DNA of 64,000 nt from Irineochytrium annulatum (GCA_027600665.1 JADGJL010000003.1:186001-250000); one strand, 5' to 3'. Shown: positions 42,932 to 51,427, counted from the first letter of the stretch. Notes: generated by a model not told the origin, from the sequence alone. Program-made: numbers and translations.

Positions 42932-44179
42932 ATGTACCCCGTGGATTCATTGCGAAAGCTTATACAAGACATCTTTGAACAGAATTCGCTGATTACAGCG
43001 ACCTGGAGCCAGCTGCGCAGACGGGACAATGTCTCGTATACCAAAGTGCAAGTCAAGCCGGTGACACTGAAGAATCAGCTGCATTATCAATTTGCATTTC
43101 ATTATAACAACAAAGTGCTGCACGAGAATTTGACTCCGGCTGAAGCGGCAGAGCGTATGACTTTGCTATGCGAAGAGACGTTTCGTCAAGGCCTACTCTG
43201 TACTACCGATGCAGACTATCAAATTTTGATCAGCAAAAAATATAAAGTATCGATTCTGACCAAATCGGCTTCCAAAACTGCGGTGGATCTGTCGCATAAT
43301 CGCAAGAAGCAATATGTATTGGAAGAGGGAGTACCCGTATCGTTCCTTGTTGAACTTGGCATTATGAACGAAGAAGGTCGTGTGTTGGCCCGCAAGTATG
43401 ACAAGTTCAGACAGATTAACCGTTTCCTCGAAATGGTGCAGGATGTCATTCCGCATCTGCCGGAGGGACGTCCACTTACCATTGTTGATTTTGGTTGTGG
43501 CAAGTCTTATCTGACTTTTGCGTTATATCACTATCTGTCTGTACAACAACGGCGTTCACTACAAATTATTGGGTTGGACTTGAAGGCGGATGTCATTGAA
43601 CACTGTAATGATCTAGCTAATCGATTGCACTATGGTGATCTGAAGTTTCTGGTTGGAGACATCGCGGACTACGATGAATTGAATGAAGTGGATATGGTTG
43701 TAACACTGCATGCCTGTGATACAGCTACCGATGCTGCTTTGGAGAAAGCGGTTCGATGGGGGGCTTCTGTTATTCTGTCTGTTCCTTGCTGTCAGCATGA
43801 ACTGTTCGACCAAGTAGAGGCTTCCGTGATGAATCCATTGTTGTCCCATGGCATCCTCAAGGAACGTTTCTCCGCACTGGCTACGGATGGAATTCGTGCC
43901 AAATTGCTTGATCTAATGGGATACAAGACACAATTACTTGAATTCATCGATATGGAGAATACACCTAAAAACATATTGATACGTGCTGTTCGCGGTCAGG
44001 CGGGTGAAGTGTCAGAGATGTGGAACGAATATACGGCTTTCCGTGATTTCATTCATGCCGATCCATATTTGGAGCGGGCTTGTGCGGATTTGCTCCCTGA
44101 TGATGGCAAGCAGGTTATTGGGAAATCAAAATCGAACAAAGAAACCGTTCAGGATTCCACGAATTGTGACATTTGCTAA
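42932..44179 (+). CDS. SAM-dependent methyltransferase
   Basis: 415 residues. The N-terminal 150 residues form a separate domain that may bind RNA or protein. The Rossmann-type methyltransferase core follows: motif I TIVDFGCGKSYLTFALYHYL, acidic motif II IGLDLKADVIEHC, FLVGDIADYD, and motif IV VTLHACDTATDAAL. A conserved VPCCQHEL segment lies after it. This corresponds to the Methyltransf_32 type, found in putative RNA methyltransferases; the target is unknown. The ribosome site is weak (AAAGTGAG), so the start is uncertain and the GTG at 42941 is an alternative. Confidence 0.82.
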   Translation: MYPVDSLRKLIQDIFEQNSLITATWSQLRRRDNVSYTKVQVKPVTLKNQLHYQFAFHYNNKVLHENLTPAEAAERMTLLCEETFRQGLLCTTDADYQILISKKYKVSILTKSASKTAVDLSHNRKKQYVLEEGVPVSFLVELGIMNEEGRVLARKYDKFRQINRFLEMVQDVIPHLPEGRPLTIVDFGCGKSYLTFALYHYLSVQQRRSLQIIGLDLKADVIEHCNDLANRLHYGDLKFLVGDIADYDELNEVDMVVTLHACDTATDAALEKAVRWGASVILSVPCCQHELFDQVEASVMNPLLSHGILKERFSALATDGIRAKLLDLMGYKTQLLEFIDMENTPKNILIRAVRGQAGEVSEMWNEYTAFRDFIHADPYLERACADLLPDDGKQVIGKSKSNKETVQDSTNCDIC

Positions 44180-44290
44180 GTGTGCCGATGCCAATCCAGG
44201 GACATACTGCAATTAGGGTCCTTGAATGTAAAGTTCAATATTATGCACATACGTTGTAGCAGGCAACACCATAACTGTTAGTTATGTATC

Positions 44291-44328
44291 AGACAGAAGG
44301 ACCCCTTTTCGGGATCTTCTGTCTTTTT
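44291..44328 (+). terminator. Terminator after the methyltransferase gene
   Basis: AGACAGAAG and CTTCTGTCT pair, with an inner CCC/GGG, followed by TTTTT. It overlaps the first bases of a longer frame for the next gene, which argues for the downstream start at 44371. Confidence 0.85.
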
Positions 44329-44370
44329 GTTATGCGTATCGAGCGGTGGAAGGAAGGAGGGTGGATAAGG

Positions 44371-46995
44371 ATGAAGAATAGGGCGATAGATAAGGGAGTT
44401 GTAAGGTATAAACGAGGGTATGCGGCGAGAGAGGAACTTATGGAACGAGCGTTTGAGGGGATTCACCACGCAAATGATAAAGAATATGTAGATAACAAGG
44501 ATATAGATAATGGGGGCAGTAGGGACGGTAGAGGCAGTAGGATCTGTAGAGACAGTACATATAATAGGGAAGAGACATACAACGAAGATGATATGTATAA
44601 AAAAGATGCTACATACCGTACAAATAGAGTTATGCAAACGGAGGGGTCAGGCAGTTCTTCTCGAAGTTTGAGATGTGAACATTATTCAGGGTCGGGATGG
44701 ACTTGGTCAGTGGGCATACTCTCCATTGTCTTGCTGCTCGCAGGATGTCTGAGTCGGGGACTGTATTATTCAGTGGATCTGTACCCTGTTAATCTGATCG
44801 CAGCAGGATGCAGTTTGATTATAATTGTGATAGTGCTATTTCTTACAGTTTTTCGTCCGCAGAAGGCGAGTGAACGGATACCCATGTCATTGGTACAGCG
44901 GCAGGGGAACATGGAACCAATGGTTGAGAAAATATTTCGATTGCCGGAGATTTGGCGGGTATTGTTGCCGCTAGCGATGATGACATGTTTTGGGCTACAC
45001 GCATGGACAGGCTCGGTGAGTAGACAGGGCAGTATGGATGAGATGCTGCGTTGGAGCCTGCTTGCGCTGTTCACGCTGCTCACCGCGATACTGGCTGCGC
45101 GCACGGATGGTGCGCGTTGGTTGGCTTGCGGTTGGCAGATGGCCGGCGGCTTGCTTGTGCTAAGCGGCATTCTTGCCGTGTGCGGAGTATTGCCGCTACC
45201 CTTCGGGGTAATGCGGACTGCTGACCCCGAGATCAGCTCCGCCGGAGCACGGCTCGGCGGATTATTGCAGTACCCTAATGCGTACGGTGCCCTTGTTGGC
45301 ATGTACGCATTGGAGCGGCTGTCGGCCGCCGCGCGAGTCTTGGCCCGGCCTGTGCCGGCCGGGCGAATCATCGCGGCAGTGCTGCCGCTCATGCCCGCGC
45401 AAGCCGCGCTCCTGCTGAGCGAGTCGCGCGGCGCTTGGCTGGCGACCGGCTGCGCCGCGGTCGCCGCCTTTGCTGTGCAGCGGCGCGGTGCCCGCCTGCC
45501 GCTACTGCTGGCCATGGCCGCGCCACTAGCGTGCGCGGCCTGGCTGTACCGCCAGCTGGCTGCTGCCCAGCTGGCGCCTGCACCCGTGCCGGGCCAGCTG
45601 GCACTGGCCGGGGCATGGGCAGCTGCGCTGCTCGGCACGCTGCTGCTGTGCCGCCTATGGCACAGCGGCGCCGCCAAGGCTCCGCGCGCCGCTGCCCTGA
45701 CGGCCATCGTGCTGGCGGAAGCCACCGCCGCACTGATGGCCGTGGCCTCCACCGCCGATCGCCTAGCGGCAGGTGTCGGCACGGGGGTATCCCGCCTGCA
45801 GATGTGGCGGGATGCCCTTCAGTTGTGGACCGAGGCCGCATGGCTTGGCCACGGGGGGGACACATGGCGCAACATGTTCCGCGCCATTCAATCCTCGCCT
45901 TATGTCGGAGGCGAGGTCCACAACGGCTTGCTTGATCTCGCCCTGGACACGGGCATGATCGGCATCCTGCTTGTCGCAGGGTGGTTTCTCCTCACCCTGC
46001 GAAGCACCTTTTATTTTGCACCGCAGCTTATGCCAGCAGTGCTTGTTTTTGGCCTGCATGGGGCGATGGACTTTGACTGGAGCTTCACCTTATTCTGGAT
46101 GCTTTTTATTTGGCTTGGTTCTTGGGCATCCGCATTGAAGACCGAAGCAGTGAAAGGCAAGCAATTGGGTGGAACTGCGGAATACACACCTTTCAGATCT
46201 GAATCCATATCCAAATCCATATCCAAATCCATATCCAAATTCAGATCCAGAGCCAGAACTGTTTTTTTTCAATCTTTATCAACTCAATTCAGCCTATCAA
46301 CTATCCCGATGCGTACCTTCTTTCGTATACTTCAGCGAGTGATTGCTCGGTTAATAAGGGCATCCGCAGTGATGATCATCCTTTTCTGGTTAGGTGGAAC
46401 AATGTGGCTGACCTCCCGCTTCGCCGTAGCAGAATTGCAGTACCGTCAGGCGATGACTGAACCGGAGGGAACTTCAGCACACAAGATGCATCTTATGGCT
46501 GCTTTTCAATCAAATCCGAATCGAACCGACATCATAATAACGCTTGCACGATCTCTCCCGGGGCAAGAAGCAACATCACTACTTCTGAACAGCTTGTCCC
46601 TTTCCCCGATGCAGCCTCAGAGTTACATCGAATTGGGACGATTGGCTGCCCAATTCGGCAAAGGGCAGCAGGCTGGAACATATTTTGAACAAGCGATCGC
46701 ATTGAACCGGTATGATGGCAATGGTCAATCCGTCGCTTTGTATTGGATGGAACAGGCAGCGCGGCGGGAATGGAAGGCAGGATATAGAGAACGAGCCCGA
46801 GAGACTGCCGCCGCTGGTGTACAGATGTATGAACGGTATCAACTGCTGGCTGAGGAAGTGAAAGCAGGGGGTGATCGCAATGATCGCCATTTTGTACTGG
46901 AAGAACATGCTCCAGGCTATGGAGAGAACCTGCGCAGGCTTGCGGGGGCTTCTTCTCCTCCATTTTCTCCAGAGTTGACCAAGCGTAGCCCTTGA
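44371..46995 (+). CDS. O-antigen-ligase-like membrane protein with TPR-like tail
   Basis: 874 residues. A charged Asp/Asn/Arg-rich cytosolic N-terminus (about 1-105) is followed by at least ten membrane helices. Wzy_C/O-antigen-ligase hallmarks are LLSESRGAWLATG, SRLQMWRDALQLWTEAAWLGHGG and VHNGLLDLALDTGMIGI. The C-terminal 150 residues form TPR-like helices (PQSYIELGRLAAQFGKGQQAG). Gram-positive members polymerise or transfer surface polysaccharide or teichoic-type units. The stretch 45,060-45,960 is far more GC-rich than its flanks, and residues near 612-623 are a tandem SISK repeat. The ATG follows AAGGAGG by ten bases. Confidence 0.8.
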   Translation: MKNRAIDKGVVRYKRGYAAREELMERAFEGIHHANDKEYVDNKDIDNGGSRDGRGSRICRDSTYNREETYNEDDMYKKDATYRTNRVMQTEGSGSSSRSLRCEHYSGSGWTWSVGILSIVLLLAGCLSRGLYYSVDLYPVNLIAAGCSLIIIVIVLFLTVFRPQKASERIPMSLVQRQGNMEPMVEKIFRLPEIWRVLLPLAMMTCFGLHAWTGSVSRQGSMDEMLRWSLLALFTLLTAILAARTDGARWLACGWQMAGGLLVLSGILAVCGVLPLPFGVMRTADPEISSAGARLGGLLQYPNAYGALVGMYALERLSAAARVLARPVPAGRIIAAVLPLMPAQAALLLSESRGAWLATGCAAVAAFAVQRRGARLPLLLAMAAPLACAAWLYRQLAAAQLAPAPVPGQLALAGAWAAALLGTLLLCRLWHSGAAKAPRAAALTAIVLAEATAALMAVASTADRLAAGVGTGVSRLQMWRDALQLWTEAAWLGHGGDTWRNMFRAIQSSPYVGGEVHNGLLDLALDTGMIGILLVAGWFLLTLRSTFYFAPQLMPAVLVFGLHGAMDFDWSFTLFWMLFIWLGSWASALKTEAVKGKQLGGTAEYTPFRSESISKSISKSISKFRSRARTVFFQSLSTQFSLSTIPMRTFFRILQRVIARLIRASAVMIILFWLGGTMWLTSRFAVAELQYRQAMTEPEGTSAHKMHLMAAFQSNPNRTDIIITLARSLPGQEATSLLLNSLSLSPMQPQSYIELGRLAAQFGKGQQAGTYFEQAIALNRYDGNGQSVALYWMEQAARREWKAGYRERARETAAAGVQMYERYQLLAEEVKAGGDRNDRHFVLEEHAPGYGENLRRLAGASSPPFSPELTKRSP
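46204..46239. repeat. Three exact 12-base tandem repeats inside the ligase-like gene
   Basis: TCCATATCCAAA occurs three times without change and is followed by a degenerate fourth unit. In frame it encodes Ser-Ile-Ser-Lys repeats in a cytosolic or periplasmic linker. Unit length is a multiple of three, so copy-number change keeps the frame. Confidence 0.9.
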
Positions 46996-47047
46996 CTCAC
47001 TGGTGAATAGTGACGCTGACCCGAGCGATATAACAATGGATGTCAGC

Positions 47048-47083
47048 GTCTCTAAAGTCTCTAAAGTCTCTAAAATCTGTAAA
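47048..47083. repeat. 9-base tandem repeat (GTCTCTAAA)
   Basis: Three exact copies of GTCTCTAAA at 47048-47074 are followed by a variant ATCTGTAAA. Confidence 0.9.
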
Positions 47084-47393
47084 TTTTGAAATCTAAACTG
47101 GCTGCCTCGCGGGGATGGTATACGTTTCTCTAAGGAACACAGGACGTCTTATTTGGCCTTTAGCTGCTCCTTTTAAATTGTAAAGAACTTCAGACACGTT
47201 ATTTCCACAACTCCCCTGACAGATACCCTATAATAGGCCGAAAATTCCGATATAACATGTTTCAGATTCCTTAAATTTCTGAGAGTGTTTCAAATCCTTG
47301 AATAAGGCGCCTCAGATTGGTTACCGCTCGTGGGCTTGAGCATAAGCATGAACATGTAAAGATACTGCCGGCTTTTTTCACAGCATCGTTTAT

Positions 47394-47560
47394 GTTCACA
47401 CTCGCTGTTCCTGTTCATGCACTAAGCGTTGTTCAAACTCCCGGCGTTGTTCAAACCCACTATTTATGTTCGCACTCTCTATTAGGCTCATATTCTCAGC
47501 TTTGTTGCACTCCCTGTTAAGGCTCATACTCCAAGCGTTGTTCACACTCCGTGGTGTTCA
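47394..47560. repeat. Degenerate 36-base composite repeat array
   Basis: Units at 47468-47503 and 47504-47539 are both 36 bases and share GTT at the start, GCACTC, TTA-GGCTCATA near the middle and AGC-TT at the end. Half-units starting GTTCAAACTC, GTTCAAACCC and GTTCACACTC flank them with about 18-base spacing. There are no conserved-repeat/unique-spacer features of CRISPR. Confidence 0.6.
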
Positions 47561-47655
47561 TTGGCTCCATGCTCCGTTCCAACCGTAACCGTACCCCTAA
47601 CCCAGTAGACATCTCCTGACTCCACCTATAAGAGAAGTTTTTTATTCCTGCATTT

Positions 47656-48003
47656 CTACAGGCGATATCCGCCAAATGCATGCTGAAACGCATCTTTTAA
47701 TGGTTCAACCTCTACTTCCCACAGCGCGGCAATTTCTGCACTGACATCCGTGTTCCACCACTCACATAATTTCTTGCGGTTGTCGCGATTTTCCCCAATC
47801 CAGATCAGATTCGCAATCACCTTGCCGTAATAATATTCTTCCGCCTGCTTCATCCGTTCGGGAGAGACATATACCTTTAGCCTTTTGGCTGTCCGGTACA
47901 ATTCCTTGCTGCATGCCCTGCGAATTCCCCTGGCGGAAGGAAGATTTTGACCGGATTGCGTATGTTTGACCGGCGGAGAACCGGGTATTGACTTGTGTGA
48001 CAT
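47656..48003 (-). CDS. Hypothetical protein
   Basis: 115 residues. A disordered, Pro/Ser-rich N-terminus (about 1-30) is followed by a basic helical region (RRACSKELYRTAKRLKVYVS) and a Trp-rich, acidic second half (LIWIGENRDNRKKLCEWWNTD, ALWEVEVEPLKDAFQHAFGG). I do not recognise a family. The ATG at 48003 is nine bases after GGAG; the GTG/ATG starts further up overlap that site. The length and even composition suggest a real gene. Confidence 0.6.
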   Translation of the reverse strand: MSHKSIPGSPPVKHTQSGQNLPSARGIRRACSKELYRTAKRLKVYVSPERMKQAEEYYYGKVIANLIWIGENRDNRKKLCEWWNTDVSAEIAALWEVEVEPLKDAFQHAFGGYRL

Positions 48004-48163
48004 CTTCTCACGCTCCTCTCCCCATACCATATGCGGAGTGCTGCGAACGGGACACTATCCCAACCTCTTGAAGTAGCAACGTATACAGGCCTGTGATAAA
48101 ATAGGGACGAACATCCATGGTGCGGAGGGGCACCGCCAATCAGGATGGAGAAAGAGGGTTGAG

Positions 48164-48778
48164 ATGGACTTTATTCATAACCTTGTCGGCCAATTGTTCG
48201 ATTGGATTCAAAGTCTCGGGTACTTTGGAATCATGCTTGGATTAATGTTAGAAGTTATTCCGAGCGAAATTGTGCTGGCGTATGGAGGGTTTCTCGTTTC
48301 ACAAGGTAATATCAACTTCTTCGGTGCTATGATTTTTGGTACGGTGGGCGGTGTGGTTGCCCAGTTATTTATTTACTGGATTGGCCGTTATGGCGGCAGA
48401 CCTGTACTGGAACGCTTCGGTAAATACATACTCATCCAGAAAAAACACATCGACCATTCCGAGGAGTGGTTTCGCAAGTATGGTGCAGGTGTCATTTTCA
48501 CGGCGCGTTTTGTTCCAGTGGTAAGGCATGCCATCTCCATCCCGGCTGGCATCACAAAAATGCACGTAGGTAAATTCATTTTGCTTACTACACTCGCTGT
48601 TATACCTTGGACTGCATTGTTTATATATTTAGGGATGATCCTTGGAGATCAATGGAAGCATATTGATGAGAAAGCGGCGCCATATGTTATGCCTATTTTG
48701 CTTGTCGCTCTCGCCCTTATGATCGTTTATGTACTTATTAAATGGATGAATGCTCGCAAAAAGAAAGGAAGTGTCTAG
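48164..48778 (+). CDS. DedA-family membrane protein
   Basis: 204 residues, four to five hydrophobic segments. The DedA hallmarks are EVIPSEIVLAYGGFL near the start and FTARFVPVVRHAISIPAG, whose two Arg residues are conserved in the family, followed by KMHVGKFILLTTLAVIPWTALFIYLG. DedA proteins are scramblases or flippases; some return undecaprenyl phosphate across the membrane. The extended -10 TGATAAAAT near 48,093 may be its promoter. Three bases separate its stop from the next gene, so the two form an operon. Confidence 0.87.
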   Translation: MDFIHNLVGQLFDWIQSLGYFGIMLGLMLEVIPSEIVLAYGGFLVSQGNINFFGAMIFGTVGGVVAQLFIYWIGRYGGRPVLERFGKYILIQKKHIDHSEEWFRKYGAGVIFTARFVPVVRHAISIPAGITKMHVGKFILLTTLAVIPWTALFIYLGMILGDQWKHIDEKAAPYVMPILLVALALMIVYVLIKWMNARKKKGSV

Positions 48779-48780
48779 TC

Positions 48781-49350
48781 ATGGGTAAACCCAACTTGTC
48801 TCACAAATTCGGTAAAGGTCTGCCACCGAAGGAATTTATCGAAAGTATGACCAAGAACCAAAGTGAATTCCAGGCCAACTATGATAGCTTTACTTGGTCG
48901 AACGAAGAGGATCGTGAGTTCTTTGAAAGCCTGAACCATCGCGACGACCTGCGTGTGTTAATTCTGGCTGCTGACTGGTGCGGGGATGTTGTGCGTAATA
49001 TTCCGGTTGTATTCCAGGCGCTTGAAATCTCAGGAATTCCAACTGAAGTTCTGATTATGGAGCACCATCCTGAAGTGATGGATGAGTTCCTGACGATGGG
49101 TGGCCGTTCCGTGCCAGTCGTTATTTTTGCAGATACAGGTGGTCATGTGCTTGGTCAGTGGGGACCTCGTCCGCAGCATGTACAGGAAGTCATGGTTGAA
49201 TTCAAACGCCTTAATCCAGATCGTGAAGCAGCAGATTATCAAGAGAATTTGGCTGTAGCGCGTCAAGAGATTGGTAAACGTTATGGGGAAGGAACGGAGT
49301 CACATGCGGCCATTATCCGTGAGCTGCGTGAACTGATTTCGGGTTACTAA
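48781..49350 (+). CDS. Thioredoxin-like protein with a single active-site Cys
   Basis: 189 residues. The central domain has the thioredoxin pattern LRVLILAADWCGDVVRNIP with a cis-Pro segment GRSVPVVIFAD. Instead of CxxC it has WCGD, so only one catalytic Cys remains, as in several Thioredoxin_9-type proteins. It could act in monothiol or bacillithiol-linked redox reactions, but this is an inference. The ATG at 48781 follows GGAAGTG by about ten bases; the reading frame extends further up, inside dedA. An MBL-fold hydrolase gene follows after six bases. Confidence 0.8.
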   Translation: MGKPNLSHKFGKGLPPKEFIESMTKNQSEFQANYDSFTWSNEEDREFFESLNHRDDLRVLILAADWCGDVVRNIPVVFQALEISGIPTEVLIMEHHPEVMDEFLTMGGRSVPVVIFADTGGHVLGQWGPRPQHVQEVMVEFKRLNPDREAADYQENLAVARQEIGKRYGEGTESHAAIIRELRELISGY

Positions 49351-49356
49351 GCCGAT

Positions 49357-49989
49357 ATGCTTAACATTCGCACGTTTACACTCGGCCCGCTTCAGACCAA
49401 TGCGTATCTCTTACAAGGAGATGATCCGGGCAAAGCCGTCATTATCGATCCGGGCATGAATCCAGGGCCGCTACTTAAGGCGATTCAAGATTTGGAGATC
49501 GAAGCTATTCTCTTGACACATGCTCACTTTGATCATATGGGCGGGGTAGATGAGATCCGTAAATTGAAGGGCTGTCCCGTTTATCTTCATGACTTGGAGA
49601 GTGACTGGCTTACGACCCCCAAATTAAATGGATCTTTGAATTGGCCGCAGGCGACACCACCACTTTCGACAGATCCTGCTGAATATGCCATGGATGAAGG
49701 GCAGAAGCTGAATCTGATTGGACATACGTTTAAAGTGTTCCATACACCTGGACATTCACCAGGCAGTGTAAGTTTGCTTTGTGATAACGATCTCTTTGCC
49801 GGTGATGTACTGTTCCGCATGGGTGTAGGCAGAACGGACCTCACAGGAGGACGTGAACGGGATCTGATTGATTCGATTCAGAACAAGCTGTATACCTTTG
49901 CTGATGAGGTTAAAGTGTATCCAGGACATGGTCCCAAAACGACTATTGGTTATGAGAAACAGAACAATCCTTACGTGTCCGCAAGATAA
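49357..49989 (+). CDS. MBL-fold hydrolase (glyoxalase II-like)
   Basis: 210 residues. All metal ligands of the glyoxalase II/MBL group are visible: LTHAHFDHMGG, FHTPGHSPGSVSLL, LFAGDVLF and the final VYPGHGPKTTIG. The start FTLGPLQTNAYLLQGDD is typical of B. subtilis YqgX-like hydrolases, which may cleave thioesters such as S-lactoyl conjugates. The gene follows the thioredoxin-like gene by six bases without a clear ribosome site, suggesting coupling. The dedA-thioredoxin-MBL order forms a likely operon. Confidence 0.85.
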   Translation: MLNIRTFTLGPLQTNAYLLQGDDPGKAVIIDPGMNPGPLLKAIQDLEIEAILLTHAHFDHMGGVDEIRKLKGCPVYLHDLESDWLTTPKLNGSLNWPQATPPLSTDPAEYAMDEGQKLNLIGHTFKVFHTPGHSPGSVSLLCDNDLFAGDVLFRMGVGRTDLTGGRERDLIDSIQNKLYTFADEVKVYPGHGPKTTIGYEKQNNPYVSAR

Positions 49990-50116
49990 TCCGACATGAT
50001 ATGTGAAGAAAGTCTGGACAAGTGACAACTTTTTCATTAGAATAGCAATTAGTTGTTACAAGCGTTAAGGCATCATCTAACTGAAGCATTACCAAGAAAC
50101 ACCCAACCTCGCGAAG

Positions 50117-50160
50117 CACGCAGACTGTGGTCTATACCCGGTTTGCGTTCTTTTTTGTTT
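50117..50160 (+). terminator. Probable terminator after the dedA-thioredoxin-MBL operon
   Basis: ACGCAGAC pairs with GTTTGCGT (one G-U pair), followed by TCTTTTTTG. From here to the element at 50290 I see no gene. Confidence 0.65.
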
Positions 50161-50289
50161 TCAGACCTTTTTATCACAGAATTAGCAGCCTTTTTTACTT
50201 TACACAGAGATGCAAGATGCGCTTCATCAAGCCAGTTTGAGACTAATAGCAAGTACAGATTGATTTAGAAATACAAATTAAAAAAACAG

Positions 50290-50519
50290 TATATAAGTTG
50301 AGCTACTCATTTACATGATAACGGAGAGGACAGAAAGAGCCTGAAAAGGCGAAGTGTTCGCCTAAAAGCTTTCTGGAAGAAAGCTGCATCGTAAGCATAC
50401 GCTTTCCCCGGATTTTCCCTTTAAGAAAAGGGAATCAAAAAATCTGGGGATAACAGCGATTGGAAGGTTATTCTGTCATCGTAGTGTCAGTGTAAATAAT
50501 CTTTAGTTCAACTTATATA
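50290..50519. mobile_element. MITE-like 230-bp inverted-repeat element
   Basis: The ends are TATATAAGTTGA and TCAACTTATATA, perfect 12-base terminal inverted repeats. Pairing continues imperfectly for about 50 bases (TTTACA, GACAGAA blocks). The centre contains nested hairpins: GGCGAA/TTCGCC, AGCTTTCT/AGAAAGCT, and CCCC...CCTTT/AAAGG...GGGG. No ORF is inside. Size, terminal repeats and lack of coding content fit a non-autonomous transposable element; a structured RNA is the alternative. The AT-rich TA ends suggest insertion at TA, but no clear target duplication can be shown. Confidence 0.65.
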
Positions 50520-50546
50520 GATCATGAGAGAGTGGGGAATATCAAA

Positions 50547-50792
50547 GTGGAGAAAATAAGAGTTATCCCATTGGGACAGCGTGTCGAGCATTCGATTATT
50601 GATGAAAACCGTCGCATATTGGAAAGTGTGAAAAGAGAAACTAGTACCAAGCGAACTTTAATACATAACCCTAGCGTGACCGGTGAAGTGATGAAGTCTG
50701 AGCAGAATATATGGACAAGCCGTGTGTTAAGAAATGGAGCCCACAAGCAACCGTGGTTCGACAAGCTGCAAGATTACCGGAATCAAGTCTGA
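50547..50792 (+). CDS. Small hypothetical protein next to sigY
   Basis: 81 residues from a GTG, basic and hydrophilic, opening MEKIRVIPLGQRVEHSIIDE and with QPWFDKLQDYRNQ near its end. No family is recognised. The GGGG of a weak ribosome site is nine bases upstream; a GTG at 50532 preceded by GAGAG would add five residues. It starts just after the inverted-repeat element, and a T-tract hairpin follows it. Coding status is moderately likely. Confidence 0.5.
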   Translation: MEKIRVIPLGQRVEHSIIDENRRILESVKRETSTKRTLIHNPSVTGEVMKSEQNIWTSRVLRNGAHKQPWFDKLQDYRNQV

Positions 50793-50794
50793 TT

Positions 50795-50826
50795 GCCCGG
50801 GAAATTGTCGGGTTAGATTTTTTTTA
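50795..50826 (+). terminator. Weak terminator before sigY
   Basis: CCCG (50796-50799) pairs with CGGG (50809-50812) and is followed by a long T-run. The stem is short. Confidence 0.45.
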
Positions 50827-50835
50827 AAATTTCAT

Positions 50836-50863
50836 TGAACGTTTCCGCAGAGCCTGTCGTATT
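50836..50863 (+). promoter_or_regulatory. ECF-type autoregulatory promoter of sigY
   Basis: TGAACG (50836-50841) and CGTATT (50858-50863) with a 16-base spacer match the ECF pattern (TGAAC-N16-CGT), like the SigY consensus of B. subtilis, 33 bases before the sigma factor start. Confidence 0.75.
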
Positions 50864-50896
50864 AACTCCAGATTGAACGGGAAGCAGGTGATGACC

Positions 50897-51427
50897 ATGA
50901 TCAAGGCAGCTGAACTTGAAGAAGTACGCAGAGCGGTATCGGGAGATGATAGTGCACTCGCAGCTTTGTTACAACGTAACTACACGTTTGTGTATAAGTA
51001 TCTTGTCAAAGTTACAATGGACGCGAATCTTGCGGAAGAGACCGTGCAGGATACGATGGTTCGTTGTATGGAGAATATCCATCGATATGATGGCACGTCT
51101 GCCTTTTCATCATGGATGATTACCATTGCGACCCGAATATATATCGACAAGACAAGACGCAGGAAGAGAGAGCAGAGCTGGCTTAGTCTTATCCGTGATC
51201 AGGCTGTACGTCGATTCCGCTGGCAGCTCGAGAGTCGGAATGAAGAATGGACAGATGTCATGGATGCGATGACAAGGCTGACACCTGAACATCGTGTGGC
51301 AGTACTGTTGAAGCATTATTATGGATACGGATATGACGAAATTGGCGAAATGTTGGGTATTCCCTCTGGAACGGTGAAGTCACGAACAGCCTACGGTCTC
51401 CGTCAGTTAAGAAAGGAGCTGGAATAA
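50897..51427 (+). CDS. sigY: ECF sigma factor, SigY-like
   Basis: 176 residues with regions 2 and 4 only. Region 2 includes VYKYLVKVTMDANLAEETVQ and GTSAFSSWMITIATRIYIDK; region 4 includes RVAVLLKHYYGYGYDEIGEM and SGTVKSRTAYGLRQLRKEL. It would direct RNA polymerase to TGAAC/CGT promoters, one of which stands upstream of the gene itself. The next gene resembles YxlC, the SigY anti-sigma factor, giving the sigY-yxlC-yxlD order of B. subtilis. The ATG at 50897 is six bases after AGGTG; other in-frame starts at 50873 and 50891 are possible. Confidence 0.87.
   Translation: MIKAAELEEVRRAVSGDDSALAALLQRNYTFVYKYLVKVTMDANLAEETVQDTMVRCMENIHRYDGTSAFSSWMITIATRIYIDKTRRRKREQSWLSLIRDQAVRRFRWQLESRNEEWTDVMDAMTRLTPEHRVAVLLKHYYGYGYDEIGEMLGIPSGTVKSRTAYGLRQLRKELE

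Larger units (their letters stand above)
46996..47655. other. 660-base gene-free region with short repeats
   Basis: No convincing gene lies here; a 67-residue frame at 47317-47520 runs through the repeat array and has no ribosome site. The stretch holds a 9-base tandem repeat near its start and a degenerate 18/36-base repeat array in its second half. I see no clear terminator or promoter. Confidence 0.6.

Noticed and set aside
44284..44370. Longer start for the ligase-like protein
   Set aside because: These codons overlap the hairpin terminator of the previous gene and have no ribosome site; ATG 44371 has AAGGAGG.
44766..45935. Long antisense and alternate-frame ORFs (up to 338 residues) in the GC-rich core
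   Set aside because: GC-rich DNA lacks stop codons in all frames. The plus-frame protein has family motifs; the others are Arg/Pro/Ala-rich without motifs.
47317..47520. 67-residue ORF in the intergenic repeat field
   Set aside because: No ribosome site, odd composition, and it runs through the degenerate repeats.
47394..47560. CRISPR array
   Set aside because: Units are tandem and degenerate, with no constant repeat/unique spacer pattern and no cas genes.
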